This document shows, piece after piece, positions 8,338 to 17,893 of a stretch of DNA of 64,000 nt. The stretch is from the NCBI RefSeq assembly GCF_003797765.1, contig NZ_RKMB01000002.1, positions 1 to 64,000 of the forward strand, written 5' to 3'. Each line of letters starts with the position of its first letter. Position 1 is the first letter of the stretch. The translations under genes and the position numbers were made by a program. This DNA is from Ramlibacter sp. WS9. Lineage in GTDB: Bacteria > Pseudomonadota > Gammaproteobacteria > Burkholderiales > Burkholderiaceae_C. The notes beneath the pieces were generated by a model. That model was not told where the DNA came from. It did not search any database and was given only the letters and a program-made list of their open reading frames with translations.

Positions 8338-10469
8338 CGCGCGCGAAGCCGGGCTGGCGTGACCGCATCTGCCGGGCACTGCTGGTCGCAGCGATGCTCT
8401 GCCCGGCGAGCGCCGCGCAGGCCGGCGTGATGACGAAGGCCATGATCCAGGAGCGCTTTCCCTCTCCGCTGATCGTCGGCGAGAAGGATCCGCAACTGCC
8501 GGTATGGCCGATCTTCAAACAGGACGCCACCACGACACGGCTGGCCGGCTATGTGTTCGAGTCGATCGACCTGGCGCCGATTCCCGGCTTCTCTGGCACG
8601 CCGCCGAACCTGTTGGTCGCGCTGGATGCCAAGGGTGTATTCCTCGATGTGCGCGTGTTGTCGCAGCACGAGCCGGTCTTCCTGGACGGGCTGGGTGAGG
8701 CGCCGTTGCGGCGCTTCGCCCTGCAGTACAAGGGCTTGTCGCTGCAGCAGAACATCAAGATCGGCTCCGGCAGCCGTCGTGGCGAGGAGGGCGACGGGGC
8801 CAACGCCCACATCGACGGCGTGGCGAAGGCGACCGCGTCGGTGCGCATCATCAACCAGACCCTGCTGTCGGCGGCGTTGCGCGTTGCCCGTGCGAAGCTG
8901 GGCTTCGCCGCCGGCCGCGACCCTGACCGGATTGCCCGCGTGCGGCGCGACACCTACGCACCAATGGACTGGGACGCGCTGCTGCGAGCCGGGCTCGTGC
9001 AGCGCGTGCGACTCACGCGCGGCGCCGTGGAGCGGGCTTTCGCCGGGAACGGCATGGACGCAAGCCAGGGCGCACCGGACGACGCCTTCGCCGAGCTGTA
9101 CGTCACCTGGCTAAACGCGCCGGCCGTCGGGCGCAACCTGCTAGGCGAGGCGGGCTGGCAGCGCCTGCTCGGGGGCATCGACGACGGCGACCACGCCTTC
9201 CTGGTGATCGGCACCGGCAGCTACAGCTTTGTCGGCGACGACTTCGTGCGCGGTGCGGTGCCCGACCGTCTCGCGCTGCGGCAAGGCGAGCTGCCGATCG
9301 AGCTGCGCGACCTCGACGTCGACGACGCGCTGAAGCTGCCGGCGGCGCTGCTGCGCGCCGACACGAAGGTGTTCCGCGTCATCGGCCCAGCCGGGCTGGA
9401 CCCGGCCCGGCCGCTGGACTTCGCGCTGCGCGTCACGCGCAGCAGGGGCGCGCTTTATCCCGAGCGCGTGAGCCGCGACTTCCCGGTTCGCTACGAGCTG
9501 CCGGCAAGCCAGGTGCAGCTGCCGGACAGCGACGGCAAGTCGTGGCATGGCATCTGGCGCGCGCGCGCGTGGGAGCTGGGCGTGCTCGGCGCGGCCCTCG
9601 CGCTGCTGGCGTTCGTGCTGGCGCGGCCTGCGTGGCTGGTGGCCGACGAAACGCGGCTGGCGCGATGGCGCACCGGCTACCTGATGTTCACGCTGCTGTT
9701 TGTCGGCTGGTTCGCGCAAGGGCAGTTGTCGATCGTCAACATCACCGCGGTGCTGCAGGCACTGCTGGTGGGGCGCGCCCTTGGCTTCCTGCTTTACGAC
9801 CCGATCAGCCTTTCGCTGTGGGCATTCGTCGTGGTGACGCTGGTGCTGTGGGGCCGCGGCACCTTCTGCGGCTGGCTGTGCCCGTTCGGCGCGTTGCAGG
9901 AGCTGGTGGCCCAGCTCGCGCAAGCTCTGGGTGTGCGGCGCCGGCGCCTGCACCGCGATGTCGATGCCAGGCTGAAGGCCATCAAGTACCTGCTGCTCGC
10001 AGGCATCCTGGCCGTTGCCGCCGCCTCGCCCGCGTGGACGGACCGGGTCGTGGAGATCGAGCCTTTCAAGACCGCGATCACGCTCAACTTCGTTCGTGCG
10101 TGGCCCTACGTGCTGTGGGCGGCAGGCCTGGTCGTCGCGAGCGCGTTCGTCTACAAGGGTTTCTGCCGCTACCTGTGCCCGCTGGGTGCCGGCCTGGCCC
10201 TCTTGGGCCGCGTGCGTGTGCTGCGCTGGATCCCGCGGCGCAGTGAATGCGGCACGCCGTGCCAGACCTGCCGCCACCGCTGCGACTACCAGGCGATCCG
10301 GCCTGGCGGCGCCATCGTGTACGAAGAGTGCTTTCAGTGCCTCGATTGCGTCGCCATCCACCACAGCGAGGAGCGTTGCCCGCCCCTGATCGCGAAGCGG
10401 CGCGAGCGCGTGTTCGTCCTGCGGCCCGCGCCCGCCCGCAGCGGCGACCCGAGAGGGCGCGCGCCATGA
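8334..10469 (+). CDS. NosR/NirI-like membrane flavo-iron-sulfur protein
   Basis: A 711-aa protein: signal/anchor at residues 12-30, a large periplasmic domain with a covalent-FMN motif (DGVAKATAS at 161-169, flavin acceptor probably T167), several transmembrane helices from about residue 415, two CxxxCP motifs (CGWLCPFG, CRYLCPLG) and C-terminal clusters (CGTPCQTCRHRC; CFQCLDC...C) for two 4Fe-4S centres. This is the architecture of NosR, which feeds electrons between the quinone pool and periplasm. No nitrous oxide reductase genes are nearby; linkage to pqq genes and to apbE, which follows with a 4-nt overlap, suggests a role in electron transfer for PQQ dehydrogenases. That role is inference. 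Confidence 0.85.
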   Translation: MTRAKPGWRDRICRALLVAAMLCPASAAQAGVMTKAMIQERFPSPLIVGEKDPQLPVWPIFKQDATTTRLAGYVFESIDLAPIPGFSGTPPNLLVALDAKGVFLDVRVLSQHEPVFLDGLGEAPLRRFALQYKGLSLQQNIKIGSGSRRGEEGDGANAHIDGVAKATASVRIINQTLLSAALRVARAKLGFAAGRDPDRIARVRRDTYAPMDWDALLRAGLVQRVRLTRGAVERAFAGNGMDASQGAPDDAFAELYVTWLNAPAVGRNLLGEAGWQRLLGGIDDGDHAFLVIGTGSYSFVGDDFVRGAVPDRLALRQGELPIELRDLDVDDALKLPAALLRADTKVFRVIGPAGLDPARPLDFALRVTRSRGALYPERVSRDFPVRYELPASQVQLPDSDGKSWHGIWRARAWELGVLGAALALLAFVLARPAWLVADETRLARWRTGYLMFTLLFVGWFAQGQLSIVNITAVLQALLVGRALGFLLYDPISLSLWAFVVVTLVLWGRGTFCGWLCPFGALQELVAQLAQALGVRRRRLHRDVDARLKAIKYLLLAGILAVAAASPAWTDRVVEIEPFKTAITLNFVRAWPYVLWAAGLVVASAFVYKGFCRYLCPLGAGLALLGRVRVLRWIPRRSECGTPCQTCRHRCDYQAIRPGGAIVYEECFQCLDCVAIHHSEERCPPLIAKRRERVFVLRPAPARSGDPRGRAP

Positions 10470-11455
10470 AGCGGCAACGCTTCCTGCGCGCCACGCTGGG
10501 CCTTGGCGCGCTGGCGGTGCTTGGCGGCAACGCCGCGACCGGCCCTCCCTTGCTGTGGCGGCGCCGGACGCTGCTGGGCTTTGGCACCACGCTTTCGCTG
10601 CAGGCCGCGCACGCGGACGCTCGGACGCTGGATAGCGCGCTCGATGCGGGGGTGGCTGCACTGCGACGCATCGAAGCGCAGATGAGCCTGTTCAACCCGA
10701 CGAGCGCGATTTCGCAGTTGAACCGCGATGGCATGCTGGCAGCCCCGCCGGCCGAGTTGCGCGAGGTCCTGGAGATCGCGCAGGCCATCTCGCGCGGCAG
10801 CGACGGCGCGTTCGACGTGACGGTGCAGCCGCTGTGGCAGGTTTTCGAGGCGGCGCAGCGCACCGGCCACCTGCCCGACGCCCGCGAAATAGACGCCGCG
10901 CGCGAGCGTGTCGGCTGGCGCGGCCTTGAACTGTCCGGCGAAGGAGTGCACCTGCGCCGCCCCGGCATGGCCGTGACGCTCAACGGCATCGCGCAGGGTT
11001 ATGCGGCCGACCGGGTGCGCCGCGTGCTGGTGATGCACGGTATCCGCCACGCGCTCGTGGACACAGGCGAATTTGCGACACTCGGCCACAACGCCAACGC
11101 GCGCCCCTGGACGCTGGGCATCGCGAACCCCCGCGATGAGGCGGCGCTGATCGCACGGCTGATGAGCGACGGCCGCTGCATCGCCACATCGGCCGACAGC
11201 GTAACGAGCTTCAGCGCCGACCGTCGGCACCACCACATCTTCGATCCTCGCACCGGCTACTCGCCACCCGCCCTGGCGGGCGTGACGGTCGCGGCCGGCA
11301 GCGGCGCGATCGCCGACGCGTTGACCAAGGTGATGTTCGTCGCCGGCCCGCGGCGCGCGTTCAGCGCGGCGCGGCAGTGGAACGCCGACGTCCTGTGGGT
11401 CGACAAGGCCGGTGGATGGCGGGCCACGCCCGGTCTGCGTCTTACCGGCGCATGA
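10466..11455 (+). CDS. apbE: FAD:protein FMN transferase ApbE
   Basis: A 329-aa exported ApbE-family enzyme that transfers FMN from FAD to a Thr/Ser of a target protein in the periplasm. The N-terminus MKRQRFLRATLGLGALAVLGG is a signal sequence. Family landmarks: RIEAQMSLFNPTSAISQLN, GAFDVTVQPLW, LNGIAQGYAADRV, DTGEFATLG, and IFDPRTGYSP near the C-terminal active site. It overlaps the preceding gene, whose product carries a covalent-FMN motif and is the obvious substrate. It ends the pqq transcription unit; the next gene is convergent and 9 nt away. Confidence 0.93.
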   Translation: MKRQRFLRATLGLGALAVLGGNAATGPPLLWRRRTLLGFGTTLSLQAAHADARTLDSALDAGVAALRRIEAQMSLFNPTSAISQLNRDGMLAAPPAELREVLEIAQAISRGSDGAFDVTVQPLWQVFEAAQRTGHLPDAREIDAARERVGWRGLELSGEGVHLRRPGMAVTLNGIAQGYAADRVRRVLVMHGIRHALVDTGEFATLGHNANARPWTLGIANPRDEAALIARLMSDGRCIATSADSVTSFSADRRHHHIFDPRTGYSPPALAGVTVAAGSGAIADALTKVMFVAGPRRAFSAARQWNADVLWVDKAGGWRATPGLRLTGA

Positions 11456-11464
11456 GCGTGGGCG

Positions 11465-11785
11465 TCAGCCTGGCTTCTTGGCCCAGGCGGCGCACCAGCC
11501 CGCGGCGGCGATGTGCTTGCGCCCGAACATCGCGCAGCCGCCCCATGCGTCGCCGGCGCCGCCCTGGAAGAACGAGCAGTTCGAGCAGAGCTGCGCCGAG
11601 CTGTGCTTTGGATAGCGTTGCCGGTCCACCTTCTGGGTGTCGTGCTTGTAGCCGAGTGCCACCGCCGTGTCATCGGCCTCTTCGACGCGCGACGGCGCCG
11701 CATGCGTCAGGGCGGGGGCCGCAAGCACGACGCAGCCGCTTGCGATCGATCGGGTAATGAAAATGCGCCGGGTTGTCTCTCTCAC
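11465..11785 (-). CDS. High-potential iron-sulfur protein (HiPIP)
   Basis: A 106-aa periplasmic electron carrier. Residues 1-31 form a signal sequence (twin Arg at 6-7, hydrophobic VVLAAPALTHA); the mature domain has LGYKHDTQKVD and the four cluster cysteines C67, C70, C84 and C98 (C-x2-C-x13-C-x13-C), typical of HiPIPs. The start is GTG at 11785, chosen because GGAG lies 6 nt upstream and it begins just before the signal sequence. It lies 65 nt downstream of the PQQ dehydrogenase gene on the same strand, so it may take electrons from that enzyme in place of the usual cytochrome c; that is inference. Confidence 0.88.
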   Translation of the reverse strand: MRETTRRIFITRSIASGCVVLAAPALTHAAPSRVEEADDTAVALGYKHDTQKVDRQRYPKHSSAQLCSNCSFFQGGAGDAWGGCAMFGRKHIAAAGWCAAWAKKPG

Positions 11786-11850
11786 TTCAATCTCCAACAA
11801 CAGTGGGTCGCCCCGCATACCGTGCGGGGCGACGCCGGGTTTACAGCCTG

Positions 11851-13623
11851 TCAGTTCGCCTTCGCGACCTTCGAAGGGGTGGCGGCCTTGGGGATCTTGA
11901 ACACCCACACCATCCCGCCCTGCTCGAGGAAGTTGACCTTCTTCGCGACCTCGCCGCCCCACAGCGGAACGGCGCCGCCCCAGCCGGAGACGACGCTCAC
12001 GTACTGTTCGCCGCCCTGCTGCCACGTCACCGGCGGCGCGACCACGCCGGAGCCGGTCTGGAACTCCCACACCACCTTGCCGGTCTTCGCGTCGGCCGCC
12101 TTCAGGTAGCCCTCGGGCGTGCCCCAGAACACGAGGTTGCCGCCGGTCGTCAGCACGCCACCCCACAGCGGGGCGCCGTTCTTCACTTCCCAGACGATCT
12201 TGCCGGTCTTCGGGTCCACCGCGCGCAGCGCGCCGATGTAGTCGTCGTTGATGGTCTTGATGGTGAAGCCGGCGCCGAGGTAGGCCGCGCCCTTCTTGTA
12301 GGCGACCGGCTCGTTCCAGATCTCCATGGCCCACTCGTTGGCCGGCACGTAGAACAGCTTGGTGTCCGGGCTGTAGGCCATCGGCATCTGGTTCTTGCCG
12401 CCCAGGAAGCTGGGCGCCGAGACGATCGAGCTGCCCTTCTTGCCGTCGCCGCTGGCGGTCGGGTCGCCGGGGCGGTTCTCGGCGATGAAGTTGGGTTTGC
12501 CGGTCTTCAGGTCGATGCTGCTGGCCCAGGTGGTCTTCCTGACGAAGGGGAAGGCGTTGAGCAGCTTGCCGGTGGTGGCGTCGTTGACGTAGAAGAAGCC
12601 GTTGCGGTCGGCCTTGCCGCCGACCCGCTTGCCGTCCATGTCGAAGGTGACGAACTCGTTCACGCCGTCGAAGTCCCAGCCGTCGTTGGGGGTGTTCTGA
12701 TAGTGCCACTTGATCTGGCCGGTCTTCACGTCGATGGCGACGGTGGAGCACGAGAACAGGTTGTCGCCCTTGCGCAGGTGGCTGTTCCACGGCGCCGGAT
12801 TGCCGGTGCCGAAGTAGGCCAGGCCGGTCTTGCTGTCGTAGGTGCCGCCCAGCCAGGTGGCCGCGCCGCCGGTCTTCCACAGGTCGCCCGGCCAGCTCTG
12901 GTTGGTGGTGCCGGAGATGCCGGCTTCCTTGCGCGTGCCGTCGGCGTCGTAGGTGTAGCCCATATGGCCTTCGACCGTGGGGCGGCTCCACACCAGCTGC
13001 CCGGTCTTGGCGCTGCGTGCTTCGACGCGGCCCACCACACCGAATTCGCCGCCGGAGACGCCGGTGAGGATCAGCCCGTTGGCGATGATCGGCGCGGCGG
13101 TGGCCGAGTAGCCGGCCTTGTAGTCGTCGATCTTTTCCTTCCAGACCACGTCGCCGGTGTCCTGGTTCAACGCGACCAGCTGCGCGTCGAGCGTGGCGAA
13201 GATCACCAGGTTGTCATAGAGCGCGGCGCCGCGGTTGACCACGTCGCAGCAGGGCATGATGCCCTCGGGCAGGCGGTGCTCGTACTTCCAGAGCTTCTTG
13301 CCCGTGGTCGCATCGAGCGCGAACAGCCGCGAGTAGGAGGCGGTGACGAACATCTTGCCGTTGTGGATCAACGGCTGCGATTCCTGGCCACGCTGCTTCT
13401 CGCCGCCGAACGAGAACGCCCACGCCGGCGCGAGCTTGCCCACCGTGGCGGTGTTGACCTGCTTGAGCGGCGAGTAGCGCTGGCCCTGCGTGTTCAGGCC
13501 CCAGGTGAGGACGTTGCCGGTGGCGGTGGCTTCGTTTTCGATCATCTGATCGGTCACTGCGGCGTGGGCCGTGGCGCTGGCCAGGGCGATGGCGATGAGA
13601 ACTGTCAAGAGCTTCGGTTGCAT
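11851..13623 (-). CDS. PQQ-dependent alcohol dehydrogenase, lanthanide-type active site
   Basis: A 590-aa periplasmic quinoprotein of the methanol/ethanol dehydrogenase family. The start ATG 13623 follows AGGAG by 5 nt and begins a signal peptide ([21 protein letters not shown]). Seen: the vicinal disulfide C125-C126 (MPCCDVV), eight-bladed propeller tryptophan-docking repeats, and GWDFDGVNE with catalytic D317 and an extra D319 two residues on. In calcium enzymes the second position is Ala or Ser; Asp there is known to coordinate a lanthanide (XoxF, ExaF, PedH). No cytochrome c domain is fused. Substrate probably primary alcohols; which clade cannot be settled by eye. Confidence 0.93.
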   Translation of the reverse strand: MQPKLLTVLIAIALASATAHAAVTDQMIENEATATGNVLTWGLNTQGQRYSPLKQVNTATVGKLAPAWAFSFGGEKQRGQESQPLIHNGKMFVTASYSRLFALDATTGKKLWKYEHRLPEGIMPCCDVVNRGAALYDNLVIFATLDAQLVALNQDTGDVVWKEKIDDYKAGYSATAAPIIANGLILTGVSGGEFGVVGRVEARSAKTGQLVWSRPTVEGHMGYTYDADGTRKEAGISGTTNQSWPGDLWKTGGAATWLGGTYDSKTGLAYFGTGNPAPWNSHLRKGDNLFSCSTVAIDVKTGQIKWHYQNTPNDGWDFDGVNEFVTFDMDGKRVGGKADRNGFFYVNDATTGKLLNAFPFVRKTTWASSIDLKTGKPNFIAENRPGDPTASGDGKKGSSIVSAPSFLGGKNQMPMAYSPDTKLFYVPANEWAMEIWNEPVAYKKGAAYLGAGFTIKTINDDYIGALRAVDPKTGKIVWEVKNGAPLWGGVLTTGGNLVFWGTPEGYLKAADAKTGKVVWEFQTGSGVVAPPVTWQQGGEQYVSVVSGWGGAVPLWGGEVAKKVNFLEQGGMVWVFKIPKAATPSKVAKAN

Positions 13624-13691
13624 GGAGTCTCCTAGAGGGGGGGTCGCGAATTGGACAGGCCACATTGGCCGGTTCCCGGGCTCTGAAGAGG

Positions 13692-13706
13692 GCAAGGCCC
13701 ATGCCA
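13692..13706 (-). promoter_or_regulatory. Sigma-54 promoter of the PQQ dehydrogenase gene
   Basis: On the minus strand TGGCATGGGCCTTGC is an excellent -24/-12 element (consensus TGGCACG-N4-TTGC). The predicted start near 13680 gives a leader of about 57 nt, the same as for pqqA. The ribosome sites of the two genes also look alike (AGGAGACTC just before ATG). Confidence 0.72.
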
Positions 13707-13880
13707 TGCGCCGGCCGGGCCCTATGGACGCGGCGACGCGACGGATTGGCCGTCAACGGTTCGGGTTTTCCCGCCGGATTGCTACAGCCTTGAGCAGGTG
13801 TTGCGACAGAGACCGTGACAGCACGCCACAACTTCCGACGATTCGAACGGCTATAGTCCAAACCTCGGAGGCTCTTCTGA

Positions 13881-14285
13881 ATGATTTGGCTTGCCGCTGT
13901 TGCCACTGTGTGTGTCGCTGCGCTGGTGATCTTCGCACTGGTCGCATCCTCCCAACATCGCGCACATCAAGACGAAATGCTGGCCGAGTTCCGGGCCCTC
14001 AATTCGGCATTGGTCCAGGGGCGATTTGGAACGTCGGAACCGGCTGCGAGCGGGACTTGGCATCGCGTGCTGGCCAGTGAGGAGAGACTGATCGTCGCCG
14101 CCGGAACACGAGCCCTGCTGGGCCTGCAGCATGCCCTCACACTGGAAGACGAGCACGGACAGCGTTGGCGGGTTGTGGCCGCGCATCAGTTGGGGACGAA
14201 CCCCTATCTTGACGTGCGGGAGCTGGAAGCCGAGCCGATGCCGCAGCCATATCCTTCGCATCAACCATCCAACGACATCCCATGA
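13881..14285 (+). CDS. Small membrane-anchored protein of unknown function
   Basis: A 134-aa protein with one N-terminal transmembrane helix (residues 2-22, IWLAAVATVCVAALVIFAL), a short coiled segment (HRAHQDEMLAEFRALNSALVQ) and a soluble domain with an Arg-Trp-Arg core. I do not recognise a family. The start ATG has CGGAGG about 9 nt upstream. The stop overlaps the next gene by 4 nt, so the two are probably co-translated. A possible -10 box (TATAGT) lies about 30 nt upstream of the start. Confidence 0.6.
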   Translation: MIWLAAVATVCVAALVIFALVASSQHRAHQDEMLAEFRALNSALVQGRFGTSEPAASGTWHRVLASEERLIVAAGTRALLGLQHALTLEDEHGQRWRVVAAHQLGTNPYLDVRELEAEPMPQPYPSHQPSNDIP

Positions 14286-14536
14286 AATTCATCTCCGTTC
14301 ACGTTCGCAACTCCATCGTGATGCACGGCTACACCGATGGCAATGCCGAGATCACCGAGGAAGTCAAGGACGAAGAGTTTGTCGAAAAGCTGCTTTCCGT
14401 CGAGCGCATCCAGTCGATCTCGGAGAAGTACCTCCTTGTTTCATCGTCCCACGGACGCGTTCTCTACTGGGAGTACAAAGGCGGCCTCGCGGCCATCTCC
14501 AGAAGGCTTGCCGATGCCGGCCTCGTGGTGCCCTGA
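14282..14536 (+). CDS. Hypothetical 84-residue protein
   Basis: An 84-aa charged soluble protein ([20 protein letters not shown] at the start) with no recognised domain. Its start overlaps the upstream stop (ATGA), which supports it as real. Its last 96 nt overlap the 3' end of metE on the opposite strand, because the metE frame runs past its normal end. It may work with the membrane protein before it; function unknown. Confidence 0.55.
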   Translation: MKFISVHVRNSIVMHGYTDGNAEITEEVKDEEFVEKLLSVERIQSISEKYLLVSSSHGRVLYWEYKGGLAAISRRLADAGLVVP

Positions 14537-16861
14537 CCCAAGGTTCACCCGCACCGCCTTCGCCGCCTGCACCATGTGGGCCAGTGCCTGCTCGGTCTCC
14601 GGCCAGTTGCGGGTCTTCAGGCCGCAGTCGGGATTGACCCAGAGCTGGCCCGGTTCGATCACACGGGCCGCCTTCTCCAGCAGCGCCACCATCTCGCCCA
14701 CCGTCGGCACACGTGGTGAGTGGATGTCGTACACGCCCGGCCCGATCTCGTTGGGGTACTTGAACTCACCGAAGCCGCGCAATAGGTCCATGTCCGAGCG
14801 GCTGGTCTCGATGGTAATCACGTCCGCGTCCATCGCCGCGATCTCGGGCAGGATGTCGTTGAATTCCGAGTAGCACATGTGGGTGTGGATCTGGGTCTCG
14901 TCGCGCACACCGCTGGCAGTGACGCGGAAGGCCTGCGTCGCCCATGCCAGGTACGGCTTCCAGCCGACGCGCCGCAGCGGCAGGCCTTCGCGGATGGCGG
15001 GCTCGTCGATCTGGATGATGGCGATGCCCGCCTGCTCCAGGTCGCAGACCTCGTCGCGGATCGCCCAGGCGAGCTGCCGGGCCGTGGTGCTGCGCGGCTG
15101 GTCGTCGCGCACGAACGACCATTGCAGGATGGTGATGGGCCCGGTCAGCATGCCCTTCATCGGCTTCTTCGTCAGGCGCTGCGCATAGACCGTCCAGTCC
15201 ACCGTCATCGGCCGGGGCCGCGCCACGTCGCCGTAGATCAGCGGCGGCTTGACGCAGCGCGAGCCGTAGGACTGGACCCAGCCGTTGGCCGTGAACGCGA
15301 AGCCGTCAAGCTGCTCGCCGAAGTATTCCACCATGTCGTTGCGCTCGGCTTCGCCGTGCACCAACACGTCGAGACCCAGGGCTTCCTGCTTGCGAACCGC
15401 CAGGGCGATCTCAGCTTGCATGGCTTCGCGGTAGCGCGCCTCATCGAGCGTGCCGCGCTTGAATGCGGCGCGCGCGGCGCGGATTTCCGTAGTCTGCGGA
15501 AACGAGCCGATGGTGGTCGTCGGCAAGGGCGGCAAGGCCAGCCGGGCGCGCTGCTGCTCCTGGCGCATCGCAAAGACCGAGGCACGCCGGTCGGCGTGCG
15601 GAGCCGCTTGCGCGAGGCGAGCCGCGACCGCCTCGCGGTGCACACGCGGGCTGGCGCGGCGTGACGCCACGGCTGCGCGCGAGGAGTTCCATTCGGCCTG
15701 CACCGATGCTTCGTCGCCGTTCAACATGGCGCGCAGCACGCGCAACTCTGACAGCTTTTCCACGGCGAAGGCCAGCCAGGACTTCAGCTCCGCGTCGAGC
15801 CCGGTCTCGGCCTGCAGACCGAAGGGCACGTGCAACAGCGAGCACGACGGCGCCAGCCACAGCTCGCCTCGATGCTTCTCGGCGACAGACCGAATCCGTG
15901 CCAGCGCGGCGTCGAGGTCGGTGCGCCAGATGTTGCGCCCGTCGACGATGCCCAGCGACAGCACCTTGTGGCTGGGCAGCCAGTCGGTCACGCCCGTCAG
16001 GTCTTCGGCCGCGCGCACCGCGTCCACATGCAAGCCCGCCACCGGCAACTGGCATGCCAGGCGCAGGTTGTCGGACAGCGGCGAGAAATACGTGGCCAGC
16101 ATCAGCTTGACGCCGCCGCGCGCCAGGCGCCAGTACGTGCGTTCGAAGGCGTGGCGCCATTCGTCCGGCAGGTCCAGGCCGAGGATGGGCTCGTCGATCT
16201 GCACCCACTCCACGCCCTGCATGCGCAGGCGATGCAGAATTTGCTCGTAGACCGGCAGCAGCTTGTCCAGCAGGCTGAAGCGGTCGAAGCCGGCCTGCTT
16301 TTCCTTGCCGAGCCAGAGAAAGCTCAGGGGACCGAGCAGCACGGCCTTGACCTTGTGGCCGGCTTCCAGGGCTTGCGCGACTTCATCGAACAGCCGCAAA
16401 GAGGCGAGGTGGAACTCGGTGTCGGCGTGGAATTCCGGGACGAGGTAGTGGTAGTTGGTGTCGAACCACTTGGTCATCTCCAGTGCGAAGCGGCCACCGG
16501 CCGTTTCATGCGCGCAATCGCAGCCGGCGCCGTGGCTGGAATGCTGCCCCGCTTGCGTGCCGCGGGCCATGGCGAAGTAGCGATGCAGTTCCGGCTCCTC
16601 GCCCGTGAAGCCGAAGCGAGCCGGCTCGCATCCCAGCATCTGAATATGGTTGGCGACGTGGTCGTAGAAGGCGAAGTCGCCCACCGTCACGAAGTCCAGA
16701 CCAGCGGCCTTTTGCACGAACCAGTGGCGGGCGCGGAGCTCGGCGCCGACGGACTCGAGGGCCTGTGCATCGATGTCACCGCGCCAATGCTGCTCCAGCG
16801 CGAATTTCAGTTCCCGGTGCGCGCCCATGCGCGGAAAACCCAGGGTGTGTGTGCGGGCCAT
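14441..16861 (-). CDS. metE: Cobalamin-independent methionine synthase MetE
   Basis: Transfers a methyl group from 5-methyltetrahydropteroyl-triglutamate to homocysteine. Seen: the N-terminal TLGFPRMG motif, the zinc/homocysteine site [30 protein letters not shown], and the last zinc cysteine in [15 protein letters not shown]. At 806 aa it is longer than the usual 750-770: the normal end (about QAAKAVR, near 14549) is followed by 35 extra residues without similarity to the family, running antisense into the neighbouring small gene, as if the native stop was lost. The start ATG has a GAAGG-type site upstream. Divergent from metR, its expected activator. Confidence 0.93.
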   Translation of the reverse strand: MARTHTLGFPRMGAHRELKFALEQHWRGDIDAQALESVGAELRARHWFVQKAAGLDFVTVGDFAFYDHVANHIQMLGCEPARFGFTGEEPELHRYFAMARGTQAGQHSSHGAGCDCAHETAGGRFALEMTKWFDTNYHYLVPEFHADTEFHLASLRLFDEVAQALEAGHKVKAVLLGPLSFLWLGKEKQAGFDRFSLLDKLLPVYEQILHRLRMQGVEWVQIDEPILGLDLPDEWRHAFERTYWRLARGGVKLMLATYFSPLSDNLRLACQLPVAGLHVDAVRAAEDLTGVTDWLPSHKVLSLGIVDGRNIWRTDLDAALARIRSVAEKHRGELWLAPSCSLLHVPFGLQAETGLDAELKSWLAFAVEKLSELRVLRAMLNGDEASVQAEWNSSRAAVASRRASPRVHREAVAARLAQAAPHADRRASVFAMRQEQQRARLALPPLPTTTIGSFPQTTEIRAARAAFKRGTLDEARYREAMQAEIALAVRKQEALGLDVLVHGEAERNDMVEYFGEQLDGFAFTANGWVQSYGSRCVKPPLIYGDVARPRPMTVDWTVYAQRLTKKPMKGMLTGPITILQWSFVRDDQPRSTTARQLAWAIRDEVCDLEQAGIAIIQIDEPAIREGLPLRRVGWKPYLAWATQAFRVTASGVRDETQIHTHMCYSEFNDILPEIAAMDADVITIETSRSDMDLLRGFGEFKYPNEIGPGVYDIHSPRVPTVGEMVALLEKAARVIEPGQLWVNPDCGLKTRNWPETEQALAHMVQAAKAVRVNLGSGHHEAGIGKPSGDGREAAFVLPVENASVGR

Positions 16862-16963
16862 GCCTTCATCCTTCGTTGTTCTGCGTGTTCAGGAGGTCGA
16901 TGGTCCGGCAATCTGCACTATTATTCAAACGAAAGATATTGCCGTTCAACGTGAGAATTTCTA
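16862..16963. promoter_or_regulatory. metE-metR divergent control region
   Basis: A 102-bp AT-richer stretch between the divergent genes. Loose inverted motifs are visible (TTCAAACGAA near 16924 and GTTCAA near 16943), but I find no exact TGAA-N5-TTCA MetR box, so the operator position is open. Confidence 0.4.
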
Positions 16964-17887
16964 ATGGCCCAATCCGTCCTTGAACTGCGCCACCTGCGCA
17001 CGCTGGTGGCCCTGCGCGACACCGGCAGCCTGGTGCGGGCGGCGCAACTGCTCAACCTCACCCAGTCGGCGCTGTCGCACCAGGTCAAGCTGATGGAGGA
17101 CTTCTACGGCGCGGCGCTGTTCGAGCGCAAGTCGGTGCCGCCGCAGTTCAGCACTGCGGGCTTGCGGCTGCTGGCCCTGGCCGACGGCGTGCTGCCGCAG
17201 GTCGACGAGGCCGAGCGCGACGTGGCCCGCCTCGCGCGCGGCCGCGCGGGGCAGTTGCGCATCGTCGTCGAGTGCCACACCTGCTTCGACTGGTTGATGC
17301 CGGCGATGGACGCCTTCCGCGCACGCTGGCCCGAGGTGGAACTGGACATCGTCTCGGGCTTCCATCCGGACCCGATCGCGCTGGTGCTGCAAGACCGCGC
17401 CGACGTCGCCATCGTGTCCGATCAGGACGCGGGCGAGAGCGTGGACTTTCACCCGCTGTTCAGCTTCGAGATCGTCGCGCTGCTGGCCAACGACCACGCG
17501 CTGGTGCGCAAGCCGCATCTCACGGCGAAAGACTTCGCCAAGGAAACGCTGATCACCTACCCCGTGCCCGACGAGATGCTGGACTTGGTGCGCCAGGTGC
17601 TGGAGCCCGCCGGCATCAAGCCCGCGCGCCGCACCACCGAACTGACGGTCGCCATGCTGCAACTGGTGGCCAGCGGCCGCGGCATCGCGACGCTGCCGGT
17701 GTGGGCGGTGCAAAGCTACCTGGACCGCGGCTATGTGACCGCGCGCCCGGTGGGCCGCAAGGGCCTGACCGGACACCTCTACCTGGCCTGCACCGCCGCC
17801 ACTTCCAGCCGCCCCTGGCTCGCCGACTTCGTGGCGGTGACGCGCGAGACGAGCTTTCTCACGCTGAGCGAGATCGAGCTGCTTTAG
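16964..17887 (+). CDS. metR: LysR-type regulator of methionine biosynthesis MetR
   Basis: A 307-aa LysR-family activator. Residues 1-65 form the winged helix-turn-helix (LRTLVALRDTGSLVRAAQLL, then QSALSHQVKLMED); the effector domain begins near residue 90 with VVECHTCFDWLMPAMDAFR, a strongly MetR-like sequence. MetR binds homocysteine and activates metE and related genes. Position divergent to metE (102-bp gap) agrees. Length is typical (about 300 aa). Confidence 0.92.
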   Translation: MAQSVLELRHLRTLVALRDTGSLVRAAQLLNLTQSALSHQVKLMEDFYGAALFERKSVPPQFSTAGLRLLALADGVLPQVDEAERDVARLARGRAGQLRIVVECHTCFDWLMPAMDAFRARWPEVELDIVSGFHPDPIALVLQDRADVAIVSDQDAGESVDFHPLFSFEIVALLANDHALVRKPHLTAKDFAKETLITYPVPDEMLDLVRQVLEPAGIKPARRTTELTVAMLQLVASGRGIATLPVWAVQSYLDRGYVTARPVGRKGLTGHLYLACTAATSSRPWLADFVAVTRETSFLTLSEIELL

Positions 17888-17893
17888 GGACGA

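Noticed and set aside
8334..10469. Assignment as NosR of denitrification
   Set aside because: No nosZ, nosD, nosF, nosY or nosL nearby; context is PQQ synthesis, so only the architecture is used in the call.
9141..10661. 506-codon minus-strand frame opposite the NosR-like gene
   Set aside because: His/Arg/Gln-rich shadow; the sense strand carries clear iron-sulfur motifs.
11773..13635. 620-codon open frame antisense to the PQQ dehydrogenase gene
   Set aside because: It is produced by the GC-rich codon bias of the real gene; its product is low-complexity (Val/Gly/Arg) without domains or a start site.
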